Below, in pieces: positions 25,616 to 35,426 of a DNA stretch of 64,000 nucleotides (positions within the stretch are counted from its first letter, which is position 1; every line of letters starts with the position of its first letter). The translations under genes and the position numbers were made by a program. Origin of the DNA: Gemmatimonadota bacterium (GTDB taxonomy: Bacteria; Gemmatimonadota; Gemmatimonadetes; Gemmatimonadales; Gemmatimonadaceae). Below the pieces are notes generated by a model. That model was not told the origin of the DNA. It was given only the letters and a program-made list of their open reading frames with translations, and searched no databases. The stretch lies in assembly GCA_021299375.1 (NCBI GenBank), contig JAJTGR010000004.1, positions 18,593-82,592 on the forward strand, written 5' to 3'.

Positions 25616-28309
25616 ATGCCCACCATGCTCATGTCCACTCGTCGGGCGCGACCCGCGACGTTCGCCCTGCTCGCCGGCCTCACGGCAGCCCTTGGCGCCT
25701 GCGCCGACGGCGCCGGGGTCGCCGATTCGGTCGCACCCGGCATGCCCGGCGGCGACCGACCGGCCCGCGTCGCCGTCGCCGCCGCCGTCTCCTACAGCGC
25801 CGCCGCCGTCGCCGAGGTCCGCGTCACGGCCCGCTACCGCCTCCAGGGCGGCGCGTTGGCCCCGCTCAGCACCCAGAGCATCACGCTCACTGACGTGCCG
25901 AGTCAGCAGGTCCCCATCAGCCTCGACCTCGCCAACTGCCTGCGCGACGCCACGCGGGCCGGCCTCGGCAGCGCCGCTGCGGCAGCCGACGAGTGCGTCG
26001 TGCAGCTCGAGCTGCAGCTGTTCCTCGATGGCGTGTCGGTCGACCGCCAGCTGGTCGGCCCGCTGTCGCTGCGCCCCGGCCAGACCAGCACCATCACCGA
26101 GCCCGTGCCGCTCAGCGACATCGCCGAGGTCCGCCTGACCGCCCCGCCGGCGAATGTGGTGACCCCGGGCCAGCCGTTGCGCGTCGAAGTCGCGCGCACC
26201 ATGGCGCTCACCGCGCAGGTACTCGACCGGACCGGTCGCACGCTTACCGGCCGCACGCCGGTGTGGAACAGCTCGGCGCCCAGCGTCGCCACCGTCAGCG
26301 CCACCGGCGTGGTGACAGCCATCGCGCCGGGTGCTGCCCGCATCACCGCCGAGGTCGGCAACCGGCAGGCCAGCGTCGATGTGCGCGTGGTGCCGCCCCC
26401 GCAGGTGCTCACCGTGGTCGCGGCCGGTATCAGCGGCGGCGGGCGGGTCACGTCGGCACCGGCCGGTGTCGATTGTGTCGTGAACGGGACCCAGACCACC
26501 GGCGTCTGCACGTTCACGTTCCCGGGCGACATCCAGGCCGTGCTCACGGCTACGCCGGCCTCCGGCAGCGAGCTGGTGGGCTGGTCGGGTGACTGCGCCG
26601 GCACACAGGGCGCGGCCTGCACCCTCTCCATGGCCCAGCCGCGTACCGCCGGCATCGTGTTCCGCGCCCGACGCAGCCTGAACGTGACGGCGCTCGGCGG
26701 CGGCATCGGCTCGGTGGCCTCCGACTTGGGCGGCATCGTCTGCGTCATGCAGGCCGGCACCACCAGCGGCCCGTGCAGCGCCACGTATCTCGACGGCACG
26801 GTCGTGACGCTCTCGGCCACCGCCGCTGGCTCGAGTGTCTTCCGTGGCTGGTCGGGCGACTGCGCCGGCGTGAGCGGCCCGGTCTGCCAGCTGACGATGA
26901 ACGCCAACCGCACGGCGACCGCTCGCTTCGAGGCGCCGGTGAGCGTCTCCATCAGCGGGACCGGTCTCGGCAACGGGCTGATCACCTCGTCGCCGACCGG
27001 TCTGTCCTGCTCGCTGCAGGGCAGCAACGGCAGCGGCGCCTGCACGGCACTGTTCATCGACGGCACCAGCATTACGCTCACCGCCAACGCGTCCAGCGGC
27101 AGCACCTTCCGCGGCTGGGGCGGCGACTGCGCCACGGCCAGTGGCACCACCTGCACGCTGCTGGTCACAGGCGGCAGCAAGGCGGTCACCGCCCGCTTCG
27201 ATCCGCCGGCCACGCTCAGCGTGATCCCCAGCGGCACCGGTGACGGCCAGGTGTTCGCCGGCAACGTCATCAGCTGTCTGCGCGCCAACACCGCCAACAG
27301 CGGCACCTGCAGTGCGACCGTGGCCAACGGCACCATTCTCACCCTCACGGCACTCCCGGACGGCGAGAGCCAGTTCACGGGCTGGACCGGTGCCTGCAGT
27401 GGCACGAGTCTCTGCCAGGTCACCATGGACCAGGCGCGCACGGTCGGCGCCGTGTTCACCCGCCGTCAGGTGCAGCTCACCCTCACGCTGACCGGCCCCG
27501 GCTTCGGCAATGTCCGGCTCAACAACGGGTTCACCTGCACACTCGCCGAGGGTGAGTCGAGCAAGGAGTGTGTCACCTTCGTCGACGTGAGCCGCCAGCT
27601 CACGCTCACCGCAACCCCCGCACAGGGGCAGGTGTTCTCGTCGTACAGCGGCCTGTGCACGTCGAGCAGTGCCGTGTGCACGTTCATCGTGACCGGCCCG
27701 TCGTCGATCACCGCCACGTTCGGGCTGGCCACGGGGACGGTGTTCGTCGCTCCGGCCTCCACGTCCACCGGCAACGGGGTGGTGTACACCTCCACCGAGT
27801 CGATCAGCTGCTCCATGACCGGCACGTCGGTCACTACCCAGAGCACCTGCAGCCTCACCGTGCCCTCCGGCACCCAGATCACGCTGTTCGCCGCGGCATC
27901 CTCGGGGTCGAGCTTCACCGAGTGGGGCGGCGGCTGCGCGTCGGCCGGCAGCAACTCCACGTGCACGATCACGGCGACGGGCAATGTCTCGGTCACGGCG
28001 CGCTTCGCGCTCGTTCCGACGGTGACCGTCGCGGTGTCGCTCACGGGGGCAGGGGGAATCATGCAGGCCAGCGGGAGCGGATTCTCGGAAACCTGCACAC
28101 GCCCGACCGGCTCCATCGCCCCCACCACCGCCTGCAGCTGGTCCATTCCGCAGGGGCAGTCGTTCGGGGTGACGCTGCTGGGCCTGAGTGGCTCGGTCGG
28201 CACCTTCAACTCGTCCTCGTTGCAGCTCTGCTACATGGTCAGCAGTCCGTGCACGGTGGGCGGACTCACGAACGGCAACAGTATCGCCGCCGTGTTCACC
28301 GTACCGTAG
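25616..28309 (+). CDS. Large repeat lipoprotein with Ig-like domain and seven Cys-paired InlB-type repeats
   Basis: An 897-aa lipoprotein: lipobox LGAC (Cys29), a variable N-domain (30-180), one BIG2-type Ig domain (about 195-262: PVWNSSAPSVATVSATGVVTAIAPGAARITAE), then seven tandem repeats of about 87 residues from about 264 to the end. Each repeat holds a Gly-rich strand, Cys, a second Cys, a G-W-x-G-x-C segment and a fourth Cys (GWSGDCAG...C.LTM...ARF), matching the divergent InlB B-repeat (bacterial repeat) family. The four Cys per repeat predict two disulfides, hence an exported, oxidised fold. It is probably a surface adhesin or stalk. Last gene of the CsgG-barrel operon, ending at a strong terminator. 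Confidence 0.85.
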   Translation: MPTMLMSTRRARPATFALLAGLTAALGACADGAGVADSVAPGMPGGDRPARVAVAAAVSYSAAAVAEVRVTARYRLQGGALAPLSTQSITLTDVPSQQVPISLDLANCLRDATRAGLGSAAAAADECVVQLELQLFLDGVSVDRQLVGPLSLRPGQTSTITEPVPLSDIAEVRLTAPPANVVTPGQPLRVEVARTMALTAQVLDRTGRTLTGRTPVWNSSAPSVATVSATGVVTAIAPGAARITAEVGNRQASVDVRVVPPPQVLTVVAAGISGGGRVTSAPAGVDCVVNGTQTTGVCTFTFPGDIQAVLTATPASGSELVGWSGDCAGTQGAACTLSMAQPRTAGIVFRARRSLNVTALGGGIGSVASDLGGIVCVMQAGTTSGPCSATYLDGTVVTLSATAAGSSVFRGWSGDCAGVSGPVCQLTMNANRTATARFEAPVSVSISGTGLGNGLITSSPTGLSCSLQGSNGSGACTALFIDGTSITLTANASSGSTFRGWGGDCATASGTTCTLLVTGGSKAVTARFDPPATLSVIPSGTGDGQVFAGNVISCLRANTANSGTCSATVANGTILTLTALPDGESQFTGWTGACSGTSLCQVTMDQARTVGAVFTRRQVQLTLTLTGPGFGNVRLNNGFTCTLAEGESSKECVTFVDVSRQLTLTATPAQGQVFSSYSGLCTSSSAVCTFIVTGPSSITATFGLATGTVFVAPASTSTGNGVVYTSTESISCSMTGTSVTTQSTCSLTVPSGTQITLFAAASSGSSFTEWGGGCASAGSNSTCTITATGNVSVTARFALVPTVTVAVSLTGAGGIMQASGSGFSETCTRPTGSIAPTTACSWSIPQGQSFGVTLLGLSGSVGTFNSSSLQLCYMVSSPCTVGGLTNGNSIAAVFTVP

Positions 28310-28330
28310 GCGACGGTGTGGGAGAAACCA

Positions 28331-28363
28331 CGCGGGGCGTGATCCTGGTGATCACGCCCCGCG
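28331..28363. terminator. Strong bidirectional hairpin terminator
   Basis: A 14-bp perfect stem (28331-28344 with 28350-28363) and a 5-base loop CTGGT lie 21 bases after the repeat-lipoprotein stop, followed by a T-containing run (CTGTCTTT). It sits between two convergent genes, so it can serve both. Confidence 0.85.
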
Positions 28364-28423
28364 CTGTCTTTCCGGCGTGGCTCCGCACACGCGGTGCTGA
28401 CGGACTGCCCCGCGGTCTGCGCC

Positions 28424-29188
28424 TTACTGCGACCCCTTCTCTAGAGTTGCCAGCAGCGTCTTGGCCCGCGTGTTGTCCGGGTTGGCCTGCAGCGACTCCT
28501 TGTACAAGGCCACCGCCTGCGCCGTGTTCTTGCGGTCCTGCTGCTCGAGCGCCCGGCTCAGCAGCATCATGGACTTGAGCTGGTTGGGCCCCTTGGCCCC
28601 CACCGCCGACCCTTCCTGGAACCCGCTCGGCACCGCCGGCAGCTTGAGGCCCGTGTTGAGCTTGCTGCCGAGTTGGACCAGCAGCTCAAGCATGGTGTCG
28701 GCCTTCCCCGACACCGACGCCGCGTACTCGAGCTCTGAGGTTTCGGTGTTGATGGCCCGGATGTCCATGCGCATCCGCTCCTTGGAATCGATCACGAAGC
28801 TGCCCATGAGCATGTGCAGCGCGCCGAGCGTCTTCCCGATCCTGGCCGCGGTTTCCTTCTCCACGCGCCCGCTGCCGCCGAGGTTCTGCTCCTCGAGCAG
28901 CGCCTGCAGCCGGTCGCGCTCCACTACCCGGATGTTGGTGTTGGCCGCCAGCTCGGTGATGAGCATCTCGGCCAGCCCCTTGCTGAGCGGGGCATAGTCG
29001 GCGTTGTTGCCGAGGGCGCCGTTGGTGAAGTACATCACGGCGACGGTGGGCTTTCCGCCGGCCGCCGCCTGCGCGGTCGCGTCGGTGGCCAGGAACGGCG
29101 CGGTCACCAGCGGCAGACCAAGCGCGACAGCCCAGGTCCGGCGGGTGCGGCGGGGGAGCAAAGTGAACGGCACGGGGATATTCTCCAT
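28424..29188 (-). CDS. CsgG-family periplasmic protein with C-terminal TPR
   Basis: About 254 aa from the ATG at 29188 (261 from 29209). Signal peptide (LGLPLVTAPFLATDATAQA), then a CsgG-like domain (TVAVMYFTNGALGNNADYAPLSKGLAEMLITELAANTNIRVVERDRLQALLEEQNLGGSGRVE) and one TPR motif (LLSRALEQQDRKNTAQAVALYKESLQANPDN). Unlike its neighbour at 23358 it has no lipobox Cys and is probably soluble periplasmic. The two CsgG-type proteins flank the barrel and repeat-lipoprotein genes. It is divergent from the Ser/Thr kinase gene (104-bp shared region, no clear promoter). Confidence 0.82.
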   Translation of the reverse strand: MENIPVPFTLLPRRTRRTWAVALGLPLVTAPFLATDATAQAAAGGKPTVAVMYFTNGALGNNADYAPLSKGLAEMLITELAANTNIRVVERDRLQALLEEQNLGGSGRVEKETAARIGKTLGALHMLMGSFVIDSKERMRMDIRAINTETSELEYAASVSGKADTMLELLVQLGSKLNTGLKLPAVPSGFQEGSAVGAKGPNQLKSMMLLSRALEQQDRKNTAQAVALYKESLQANPDNTRAKTLLATLEKGSQ

Positions 29189-29291
29189 GGCGGGGGGTTC
29201 CCGGAACATACCTCGGCACCCGGATTTCGTTCAGCCCGGCGCGCCCCGGCCCCCCGGCGCCGTCCCTCTCTGCACCGCCCTTCCGACCTGC

Positions 29292-31097
29292 ATGCCCAAA
29301 GTCTGTCCCGTCTGCGGCGTCAGCTACCCCGATTCGAACGCCTTCTGCCCCGCCGACGGCACCACGCTGCGCGCCGCTGACGCCGATGGGGATCTGATCG
29401 GGTCGGTCGTCGCCGATCGCTACCTCGTCACCGATCTGCTGGGTGAAGGCGGCATGGGCAAGGTCTACCTCGCGCGGCATGTGCGCCTGCCGCTGCAGGC
29501 GGCCATCAAGGTGCTGCGCCCGGAGCTGCTCCAGGACCCGGCGGCTGTCGCCCGCTTCAACCGCGAGGCGGCCAACGCCAGCCGCATCGAACATGAGCGC
29601 GTGGCGCGCGTCTTCGACTTCGGCGAGACGAGCGACGGCCTCGTGTACCTCGCCATGGAGTACGTGGCGGGACAGACGCTCAAGGGGCTGCTCGCCACGT
29701 CCGGCCCACTGCCGCTGCCGCGCACTGCCGCGATCATCCGCCAGGTTGCTGACGGGCTCGATGCCGCCCACCGCATGGGCATCGTGCACCGCGACCTCAA
29801 ACCGGACAACATCCTCGTCACGCAGGACGAAGATGGCTCCGATCGCTGCAAGGTGGTGGACTTCGGCATCGCCAAGGCCATCGGCAGCAACGAGAAGGAA
29901 TCGGGCCTCACCCGCACCGGCTTCGTGGTCGGCACGCCGGAGTTCATGAGCCCCGAGCAGCTGCTCGGGGGCGACATCGATCACCGCAGCGACATCTACG
30001 CGCTGGCGCTGGTGGCGTACGAGTGCCTCACGCTCGATATGCCGTTCGACACCAACACCCCCGACCGCGGCATGACCGCGCGTCTGGTGTCGACGCCGCG
30101 CCCGCTGCAGGCGGTCAAGAGCGACGTCGCGTGGCCGCCCGCCCTGCAACGGGTACTCGACCAGGCCCTGGACAAGGATCCGGCCAACCGCACGGTGTCC
30201 GCCGGGGCCTTCGCCAAGGCGTTCGACGGTGCGCTCGCCATCTCGGCGGGCGCGCGCGCGCCCGCCAGCCCGGCAGACGCCGACGAGCCGGTGAACACCC
30301 CCGGCGCCGCCCGCGTCATTGCCGCCGTGCCCAAGGACGAGGTGAAGAAGGAGGTCGTCAACAGCCGCGACGTGATCAAGCGGGGCAAGCCGGCCGCACC
30401 GACTCCCCAGGCGGCAGCGACGCCGGTGGCCGCACCGCGCGTCGACGTGCAGCCGTCACGCCGTGGCTTCAGCTGGCCCCGGCTGCCACTCCCAAGCCTG
30501 TCCATGGTCATCGTGGCCGCGGCTGGGTGGTGGTGGTATACCAAGCAGCGGCCGCCACGCCCGTCGGACATCGACAAGCTGGTGGGCGGAGCCGCCAGCA
30601 CCGCCGGCAAGCTGGTGACCGGCGCGCAGGAAGCCGCCAAGACGGTGACGCAGGAGGTCGGCTCGGCGGCCGCAGCGGCCAAGGAGGTCGTTGGGAGCCG
30701 CCCCACCGCCGCACCGGCCGCACCCGCTGCACCGGCCGCGTCCGGGGGGCCGTCGGGCGCTCCCAAGCCCAAGCCGGACACGCCCACTCCCGCCAGGGTC
30801 ATCTCCCCCGGCGGCGCCGCAGCCCGTGAAACGCTCGACAGCATCACCAAGGCGCTCGAGAGTACCGACGACGCGGGCGCCCAGGCGGCGGTCGCGACGT
30901 TGCGCACCATTCTTCTCCGCCTGCCCACGGCGCAGGACAGCACGTGGGCCTACATCCGCATGGCCGAGGCGCACATCGCGCTCGACGAGGTCAAGAACGC
31001 CTGTACCGCGCTGCGCGCGGCGCGCGGCAGCGCCGGCTCGATGATCCAGGCCGACGTGATCAAGCAGTACAGCGGCCAGCTGGGGTGCGCGCAGTAG
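29292..31097 (+). CDS. Membrane Ser/Thr protein kinase with N-terminal zinc ribbon
   Basis: A protein of 601 aa. Residues 1-30 are a zinc-ribbon-like CPVCGVSYPDSNAFCPADG; 44-310 a complete kinase domain: glycine loop GEGGMGKV (51-58), Lys73 in AIKVL, HRDLKPDN with Asp168, DFG at 190-192, and GTPEFMSPEQ. Then come a Pro/Ala linker, one membrane helix near residue 400 (LSMVIVAAAGWWWY), an Ala-rich extracytoplasmic linker and a helical repeat-like C-terminal domain with TPR character (about 510-601). It lies next to the T6SS, where PpkA-type kinases control assembly by phosphorylating an FHA protein; no FHA protein or PppA phosphatase is present here, so the link is inference. Confidence 0.9.
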   Translation: MPKVCPVCGVSYPDSNAFCPADGTTLRAADADGDLIGSVVADRYLVTDLLGEGGMGKVYLARHVRLPLQAAIKVLRPELLQDPAAVARFNREAANASRIEHERVARVFDFGETSDGLVYLAMEYVAGQTLKGLLATSGPLPLPRTAAIIRQVADGLDAAHRMGIVHRDLKPDNILVTQDEDGSDRCKVVDFGIAKAIGSNEKESGLTRTGFVVGTPEFMSPEQLLGGDIDHRSDIYALALVAYECLTLDMPFDTNTPDRGMTARLVSTPRPLQAVKSDVAWPPALQRVLDQALDKDPANRTVSAGAFAKAFDGALAISAGARAPASPADADEPVNTPGAARVIAAVPKDEVKKEVVNSRDVIKRGKPAAPTPQAAATPVAAPRVDVQPSRRGFSWPRLPLPSLSMVIVAAAGWWWYTKQRPPRPSDIDKLVGGAASTAGKLVTGAQEAAKTVTQEVGSAAAAAKEVVGSRPTAAPAAPAAPAASGGPSGAPKPKPDTPTPARVISPGGAAARETLDSITKALESTDDAGAQAAVATLRTILLRLPTAQDSTWAYIRMAEAHIALDEVKNACTALRAARGSAGSMIQADVIKQYSGQLGCAQ

Positions 31098-31124
31098 GCG
31101 GCACCCCCGAGGTCGTTCACACGG

Positions 31125-34100
31125 TCACTTCGTCACCTGCGCCACGCAGCTCATCTGCCCCAGCCAGCCGCGCGTGAGCACGTTGGCCGCTTCGCGCCGC
31201 AGCGCCTCGAACTTCACCACCACCGGCTCGGCGTCCTTGCCGGTAGCGTTCCACGTCACGCTCTGCCCCTCGAACACATCGGCCGACGCCACGAGGCGGA
31301 AAATCGCCCAGTCGCCGACGGCCGTGCGCACCGTGACCGGCTTGTTCTTCTTGAACGTGGCCTGCAGCTGCGCCTCGCGGCCGTTGGTGGCCGGCCACAC
31401 CACTTCGTTCTTGAACGACTTCTTGTCGAAGCGCGCTTCCTTGCCGTTGTTCTTGAGCGTGAGCAGCGGTGTGCGCTCGGTGATCACGCCGCTTGCCAGC
31501 CACCGCACCATCGGCGTCGACGGGTCTTCGGCGAACAGCGCCGCCGACACCTCGGACGCCCGGTTGAAGAAGTCGACGAAGCTTTTCGACAGTTCGACCT
31601 TGCCGCCCGTCTTGGCCACCCACGCGTTCCCCTGCTTTTCGAGGTAGGGCGCCAGCGCCTCCTGCTGGAATACGAACAGCTCGCCCTCGCCGGGCACGAG
31701 AATGGCCTTCACGTCAGCAAGGCTGGCGTCGGCGGTCGCCGTCGGGTTGAACGGAAAGCGGGCCGTGAGCTGCTCCACGCGCGCGCACACCGCGCGCCCT
31801 CGTTCGTTGAGGCGTGCCGCTTCGGCGGCGGCGGCGGCACCACCGCCGCCACCGCCGGCGGCCGGTGCTGCAGCCACCACCTTGCGAGGAGCCTGCACCT
31901 TCAAGTTCATCGCATCGCGCAGCACCCCCTCCGCCGCTGCAATCGGCTCCTGCAGCAGCTTGTCCACCGCGCTCACCACCGGCGACGACGCCGCGGTGAG
32001 CGAGAAGGTGGCGACGAGCTTCTGCTCCGCCTGCCGCGCCATCCCGGCATTCGACAGCGTCATCTGCGCCGTGCGGCGATAGTCCTCGATCGCCTGCGTA
32101 TCCGTCAGCGCTGGCCGATCGGGCACACTGGCCAGCGCCGTGCGCAGGAAACCCAGTCCGCCGATGTACTCCTGGTTCTTTTCCGATACGAACTTGTCGG
32201 TGACCGGCGGCGGCGTGACGGCGTGCACCGGCTGGAACGTCGCCCGTACGACCGAGTCGACATCGGTGTTGGTGGCGACCATGCGGAGCACCTGGAGAAT
32301 GGGCGACTGCACACCGCTGAGCTGCTCGAGCTTGGCCGCCGCATCCTTGACATTTGACGGACGTGCCAGCGCCGCTGTCTGCACCACCTGCGCCCACGTG
32401 CGCACGTAATCGGCGCGATAGCGCTCGCGCAGCGCCGTGGCGATGGCGGCATTGTCGGTCGCGCGCGACGCCTCGGCCGTGCCCACCACCCACGTCTCGC
32501 GCTTGGTGTACTCGTCGATGTTGGCGAGCGCCCGCTGCATGAACGCGTACCCCGCGCTGCTGTAGGCCCCCGCCACCTCGGGAATCGCCGTGAGCACACC
32601 GGGCGCCTGCGGGACCTTCACCGCCTCGGCGCCCTTGTTCGCCGCCGCGATCATGTTCAGGTAGATCTGCTCGACGCCGGCGAACGTGAGCACGAACTCC
32701 CGCGTGTGCTGCAGCGTGTACGCATCCACCCGCTGCGGCAGGGGATTCACCGTCGGCAGCAGGTCGGCGTAGTACGCGAACTGCTTCCGCGCGAGCGCCA
32801 CCACCGCCGAGTCGTTGATCGTCCCGCGCCGCCACGTGGACTCGAGCACCGGCGCCAGCACGGCGGCCGAACTGCTGTCGTTCACACTGGTGATGATCAC
32901 GTAGCTCTTGAGCCACCCGTACGTGCTCATGTAGTCGCTGCTCGCCGTGGGCGCATCGGGCAGCGCCTTGAGCGAATCGTTGAGCGTGCTCCACGTCTCG
33001 GCGAACAGCTGGCGGCGGAACCCTTCCACCCACACCGGACGCGCCGCGTCCAGCAACGCCGCCCCGCGCCAGAGGCCGAAGCGCAGCCGCAGCGGCGGGC
33101 CGGCCGAATCCTGCTGGTGCATCGTGTCGAGCAGCGCCCGCAAGTGCTCGAGCTGCGCGAGCCCGCCTTCGCTGGGCATCGTGATGGCTCCCGGCGCCGA
33201 CTGCACAACCGGCAATGCCGCCACCGCGCGCGCCGCCTCGCTCACGCGGGACTGCAGGCCACGGTTGCCGAGCCACGACACGGTCACCGCGAGCAGCAGC
33301 AGCGCCGCCGCACCCATGGCGCCGCCGAGCATGGCACGCCGCGTCCGCTGCACACGCACCCCGCCGCGCGCCACCGACGCGGCGCCGGTGTCGGCAAGGA
33401 CGACCTCGCGCAGGAACCGATCGAGAAACACCCACTCCGGCACCTTGCGCGACACCGGCGTGGGCGCGGTGGTTGCCGCTACCGGCGCCGCGCCCAGCGT
33501 GAACAGCTGCGTCGCGTCGGAGCGCCCTGGGGCGGCCGGCGCCGACGCAGCGGACGCCGCAGCCACATCGCTCACCACCACCGGCCGCGCGCCGGTGAAG
33601 TAGAACCCGCGCAGCAGCGGGCTGGCGCCAAGCTGCGTGGGCCGGCACAGCTCCACCAGAAACTGTGACACCGACGCCTGCAGTTTGCGCAATTCGCGCG
33701 GCAGTTCGTACGCGGCATACCGGCGGTCGAGCTGCGCGTCGCGCCCCAGCAGGTCCACCCGGCGCGCCCCCACCCTGTCGGCGATCTCGGCGAACGCCGC
33801 GTCGATGCGCGGCGCGAGGCGTTCGGCGTAGTTGCCCGTGTTCGACGCCGCATCGAACGCGAACGACGCGCCGAGCGGCGCCCGCAGTTCGTCCTTCATG
33901 AACACGCTGATCCACGGCTCGAAGTGCGGCACGCGATCGAGCTTGGTGAACATCACGTACACCGGCAGCGCCAGCCCCAGCTCACGGGCCGCCTCGGCGA
34001 GGCGCTGCCGCAGCGCTTGCGCCAGCTTCGGCAGCTGTTCGCCGTTCCCGCCGGCATAAAACAGATCGCACGGCACGCACACCACAGCGGCGCGCGGTGC

Positions 34101-34652
34101 GATCTCGCCCTGGCCCATGGCGGCGGCCACGCGCGGCGCCCGCAGCGCCTTCACGACCTTGGTGAAGCGCGCGGCGTCCGAGAGGAGACCGCTCGCCAGT
34201 TCGGCGACCACCGCCTGCTGCATCACCCAGACGTTGGCAGTCTTTGTCGAAGGCGGGACCTCGTTCGCGCCGCGGGGGGCCTCGCCGGCCAGCAGTTCGG
34301 GGTCGCCGCCGGAGCGCGACACCAGCGTGGTCTTGGCGCTCCCCTCGGGGCCCAGCACCAGCACGAGCGGACGTGACCCGAAGCTGCTCCGCGGCAGGCG
34401 CGCACGCGCGGACCCGATGACGAGCAGCACGTCGTCGCCGGGATCGAGCACCGGCTCCTGCTCCTGAGGCCGCAGGTACCACAGAATGGCCCCGGCGGCC
34501 ACGAGCCCCAGCAGGATCAGGCCGAGGCGCAGCGCCCAGGTGGACGTCGCATCGAGGGTCAGCGTGCGCTCGAGTACCACGAGCACGACGAGGAACAGGA
34601 GGAGCACGGCGGCGGCGATGAGCCACCGCGTGGCAGGCTTGCGATCCGTCAT
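31125..34652 (-). CDS. tssM: T6SS membrane-complex protein TssM (IcmF)
   Basis: A protein of about 1175 aa, inner-membrane anchor of the T6SS trans-envelope channel. Two N-terminal helices (IAAAVLLLFLVVLVVLE; LGLILLGLVAAGAILWYL), a cytoplasmic NTPase-like domain (about 90-360; VLGPEGSAKTTLV, and MFTKLDRV as the G4-like motif), a third helix (GAMGAAALLLLAVTVSWL, about 440) and a large periplasmic part (IcmF-related and C-terminal beta domain). The P-loop reads GPEGSAKT: the Gly before Lys is Ala, so nucleotide binding may be weak. Start chosen as ATG 34652 rather than GTG 34658. Last gene of tssK-tssL-tssM. Confidence 0.95.
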   Translation of the reverse strand: MTDRKPATRWLIAAAVLLLFLVVLVVLERTLTLDATSTWALRLGLILLGLVAAGAILWYLRPQEQEPVLDPGDDVLLVIGSARARLPRSSFGSRPLVLVLGPEGSAKTTLVSRSGGDPELLAGEAPRGANEVPPSTKTANVWVMQQAVVAELASGLLSDAARFTKVVKALRAPRVAAAMGQGEIAPRAAVVCVPCDLFYAGGNGEQLPKLAQALRQRLAEAARELGLALPVYVMFTKLDRVPHFEPWISVFMKDELRAPLGASFAFDAASNTGNYAERLAPRIDAAFAEIADRVGARRVDLLGRDAQLDRRYAAYELPRELRKLQASVSQFLVELCRPTQLGASPLLRGFYFTGARPVVVSDVAAASAASAPAAPGRSDATQLFTLGAAPVAATTAPTPVSRKVPEWVFLDRFLREVVLADTGAASVARGGVRVQRTRRAMLGGAMGAAALLLLAVTVSWLGNRGLQSRVSEAARAVAALPVVQSAPGAITMPSEGGLAQLEHLRALLDTMHQQDSAGPPLRLRFGLWRGAALLDAARPVWVEGFRRQLFAETWSTLNDSLKALPDAPTASSDYMSTYGWLKSYVIITSVNDSSSAAVLAPVLESTWRRGTINDSAVVALARKQFAYYADLLPTVNPLPQRVDAYTLQHTREFVLTFAGVEQIYLNMIAAANKGAEAVKVPQAPGVLTAIPEVAGAYSSAGYAFMQRALANIDEYTKRETWVVGTAEASRATDNAAIATALRERYRADYVRTWAQVVQTAALARPSNVKDAAAKLEQLSGVQSPILQVLRMVATNTDVDSVVRATFQPVHAVTPPPVTDKFVSEKNQEYIGGLGFLRTALASVPDRPALTDTQAIEDYRRTAQMTLSNAGMARQAEQKLVATFSLTAASSPVVSAVDKLLQEPIAAAEGVLRDAMNLKVQAPRKVVAAAPAAGGGGGGAAAAAEAARLNERGRAVCARVEQLTARFPFNPTATADASLADVKAILVPGEGELFVFQQEALAPYLEKQGNAWVAKTGGKVELSKSFVDFFNRASEVSAALFAEDPSTPMVRWLASGVITERTPLLTLKNNGKEARFDKKSFKNEVVWPATNGREAQLQATFKKNKPVTVRTAVGDWAIFRLVASADVFEGQSVTWNATGKDAEPVVVKFEALRREAANVLTRGWLGQMSCVAQVTK

Positions 34653-34673
34653 TGGCACGTGTCCGGTTCGCGG

Positions 34674-35381
34674 TTAGCGGGAAGCCGCGGTGCTGGCCGG
34701 CGCCAGCGCGCGCACGGCGTCGGTACCGCTGCGCAGGGTGAAGGCATAGGTGCCCCACAGCACGAACAGCACGATCACGGTGCCGAGGGCGCCAAGGGCC
34801 AGCGGTTTGAGCCATGGGTCACGCGCATCGACCCGGTCGGCGGGAGGCTGCCAATGCGGGGCCAGATCGCCGCCTGCACGAGGCAATCGGCCAAGGCGCT
34901 CGGCCACTCGCATGGTGTAGCCGTGGAGCTGGCCCTGGTCCCCGGTGCCGAATTTGCCCCGGAAGCCCAGCAGCAGGCACAGCTGGTACACCTCGAGCAG
35001 CTCAGTGAGCTCCGGGCTGTCGGGGCGGGCGAGCAACTGGTCGACATGCTGAAAGAACCATTCGCCGCCCATGTGGCCGCCGAAGAGCTCGTCCTGCAAC
35101 GGGCGCCGTGCCCAGTCGGCCAGGGCGGGCACGCGCGTGTTGAGCACCGATTCGTCGAGAAACGCCACCACCGCGAAGATCGCCAGACGGGCGTCCTGCG
35201 TCGTGAGCCCCATCGCCAGGGCATCCTGTTCGGCGCGCGCGAGCAGTTGCAGGATCTGGGCGCGGAACGCGGCCGCGTCGGGCACCGCCTGCCGGTCGGC
35301 GCGCAGGCGCACCACCGCAGTCAGCGATTCCTGCAGGGCGCCGGCAAGGCGACCCGCGGCGACGGTCGACGAAACGGTCAC
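34674..35381 (-). CDS. tssL: T6SS membrane-complex protein TssL (DotU)
   Basis: A 235-aa protein with the DotU cytoplasmic hook domain: QDARLAIFAVVAFLDESVLN, WARRPLQDELFGGHMGGEWFFQHVDQLL and the ELLEVYQLCLLLGFRGKF signature, followed by a single C-terminal membrane helix (LALGALGTVIVLFVLWGTYAFTL, about 190-213) and a short periplasmic tail. There is no peptidoglycan-binding OmpA domain, so cell-wall anchoring must come from another protein. TssL links TssM to the baseplate via TssK. It lies 45 bp after tssK and 21 bp before tssM. Confidence 0.95.
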   Translation of the reverse strand: MTVSSTVAAGRLAGALQESLTAVVRLRADRQAVPDAAAFRAQILQLLARAEQDALAMGLTTQDARLAIFAVVAFLDESVLNTRVPALADWARRPLQDELFGGHMGGEWFFQHVDQLLARPDSPELTELLEVYQLCLLLGFRGKFGTGDQGQLHGYTMRVAERLGRLPRAGGDLAPHWQPPADRVDARDPWLKPLALGALGTVIVLFVLWGTYAFTLRSGTDAVRALAPASTAASR

Positions 35382-35426
35382 GGCAAACCTCGGGGCGTAT
35401 GGAGGGGACGGCGCGAAGGCCGCCGG

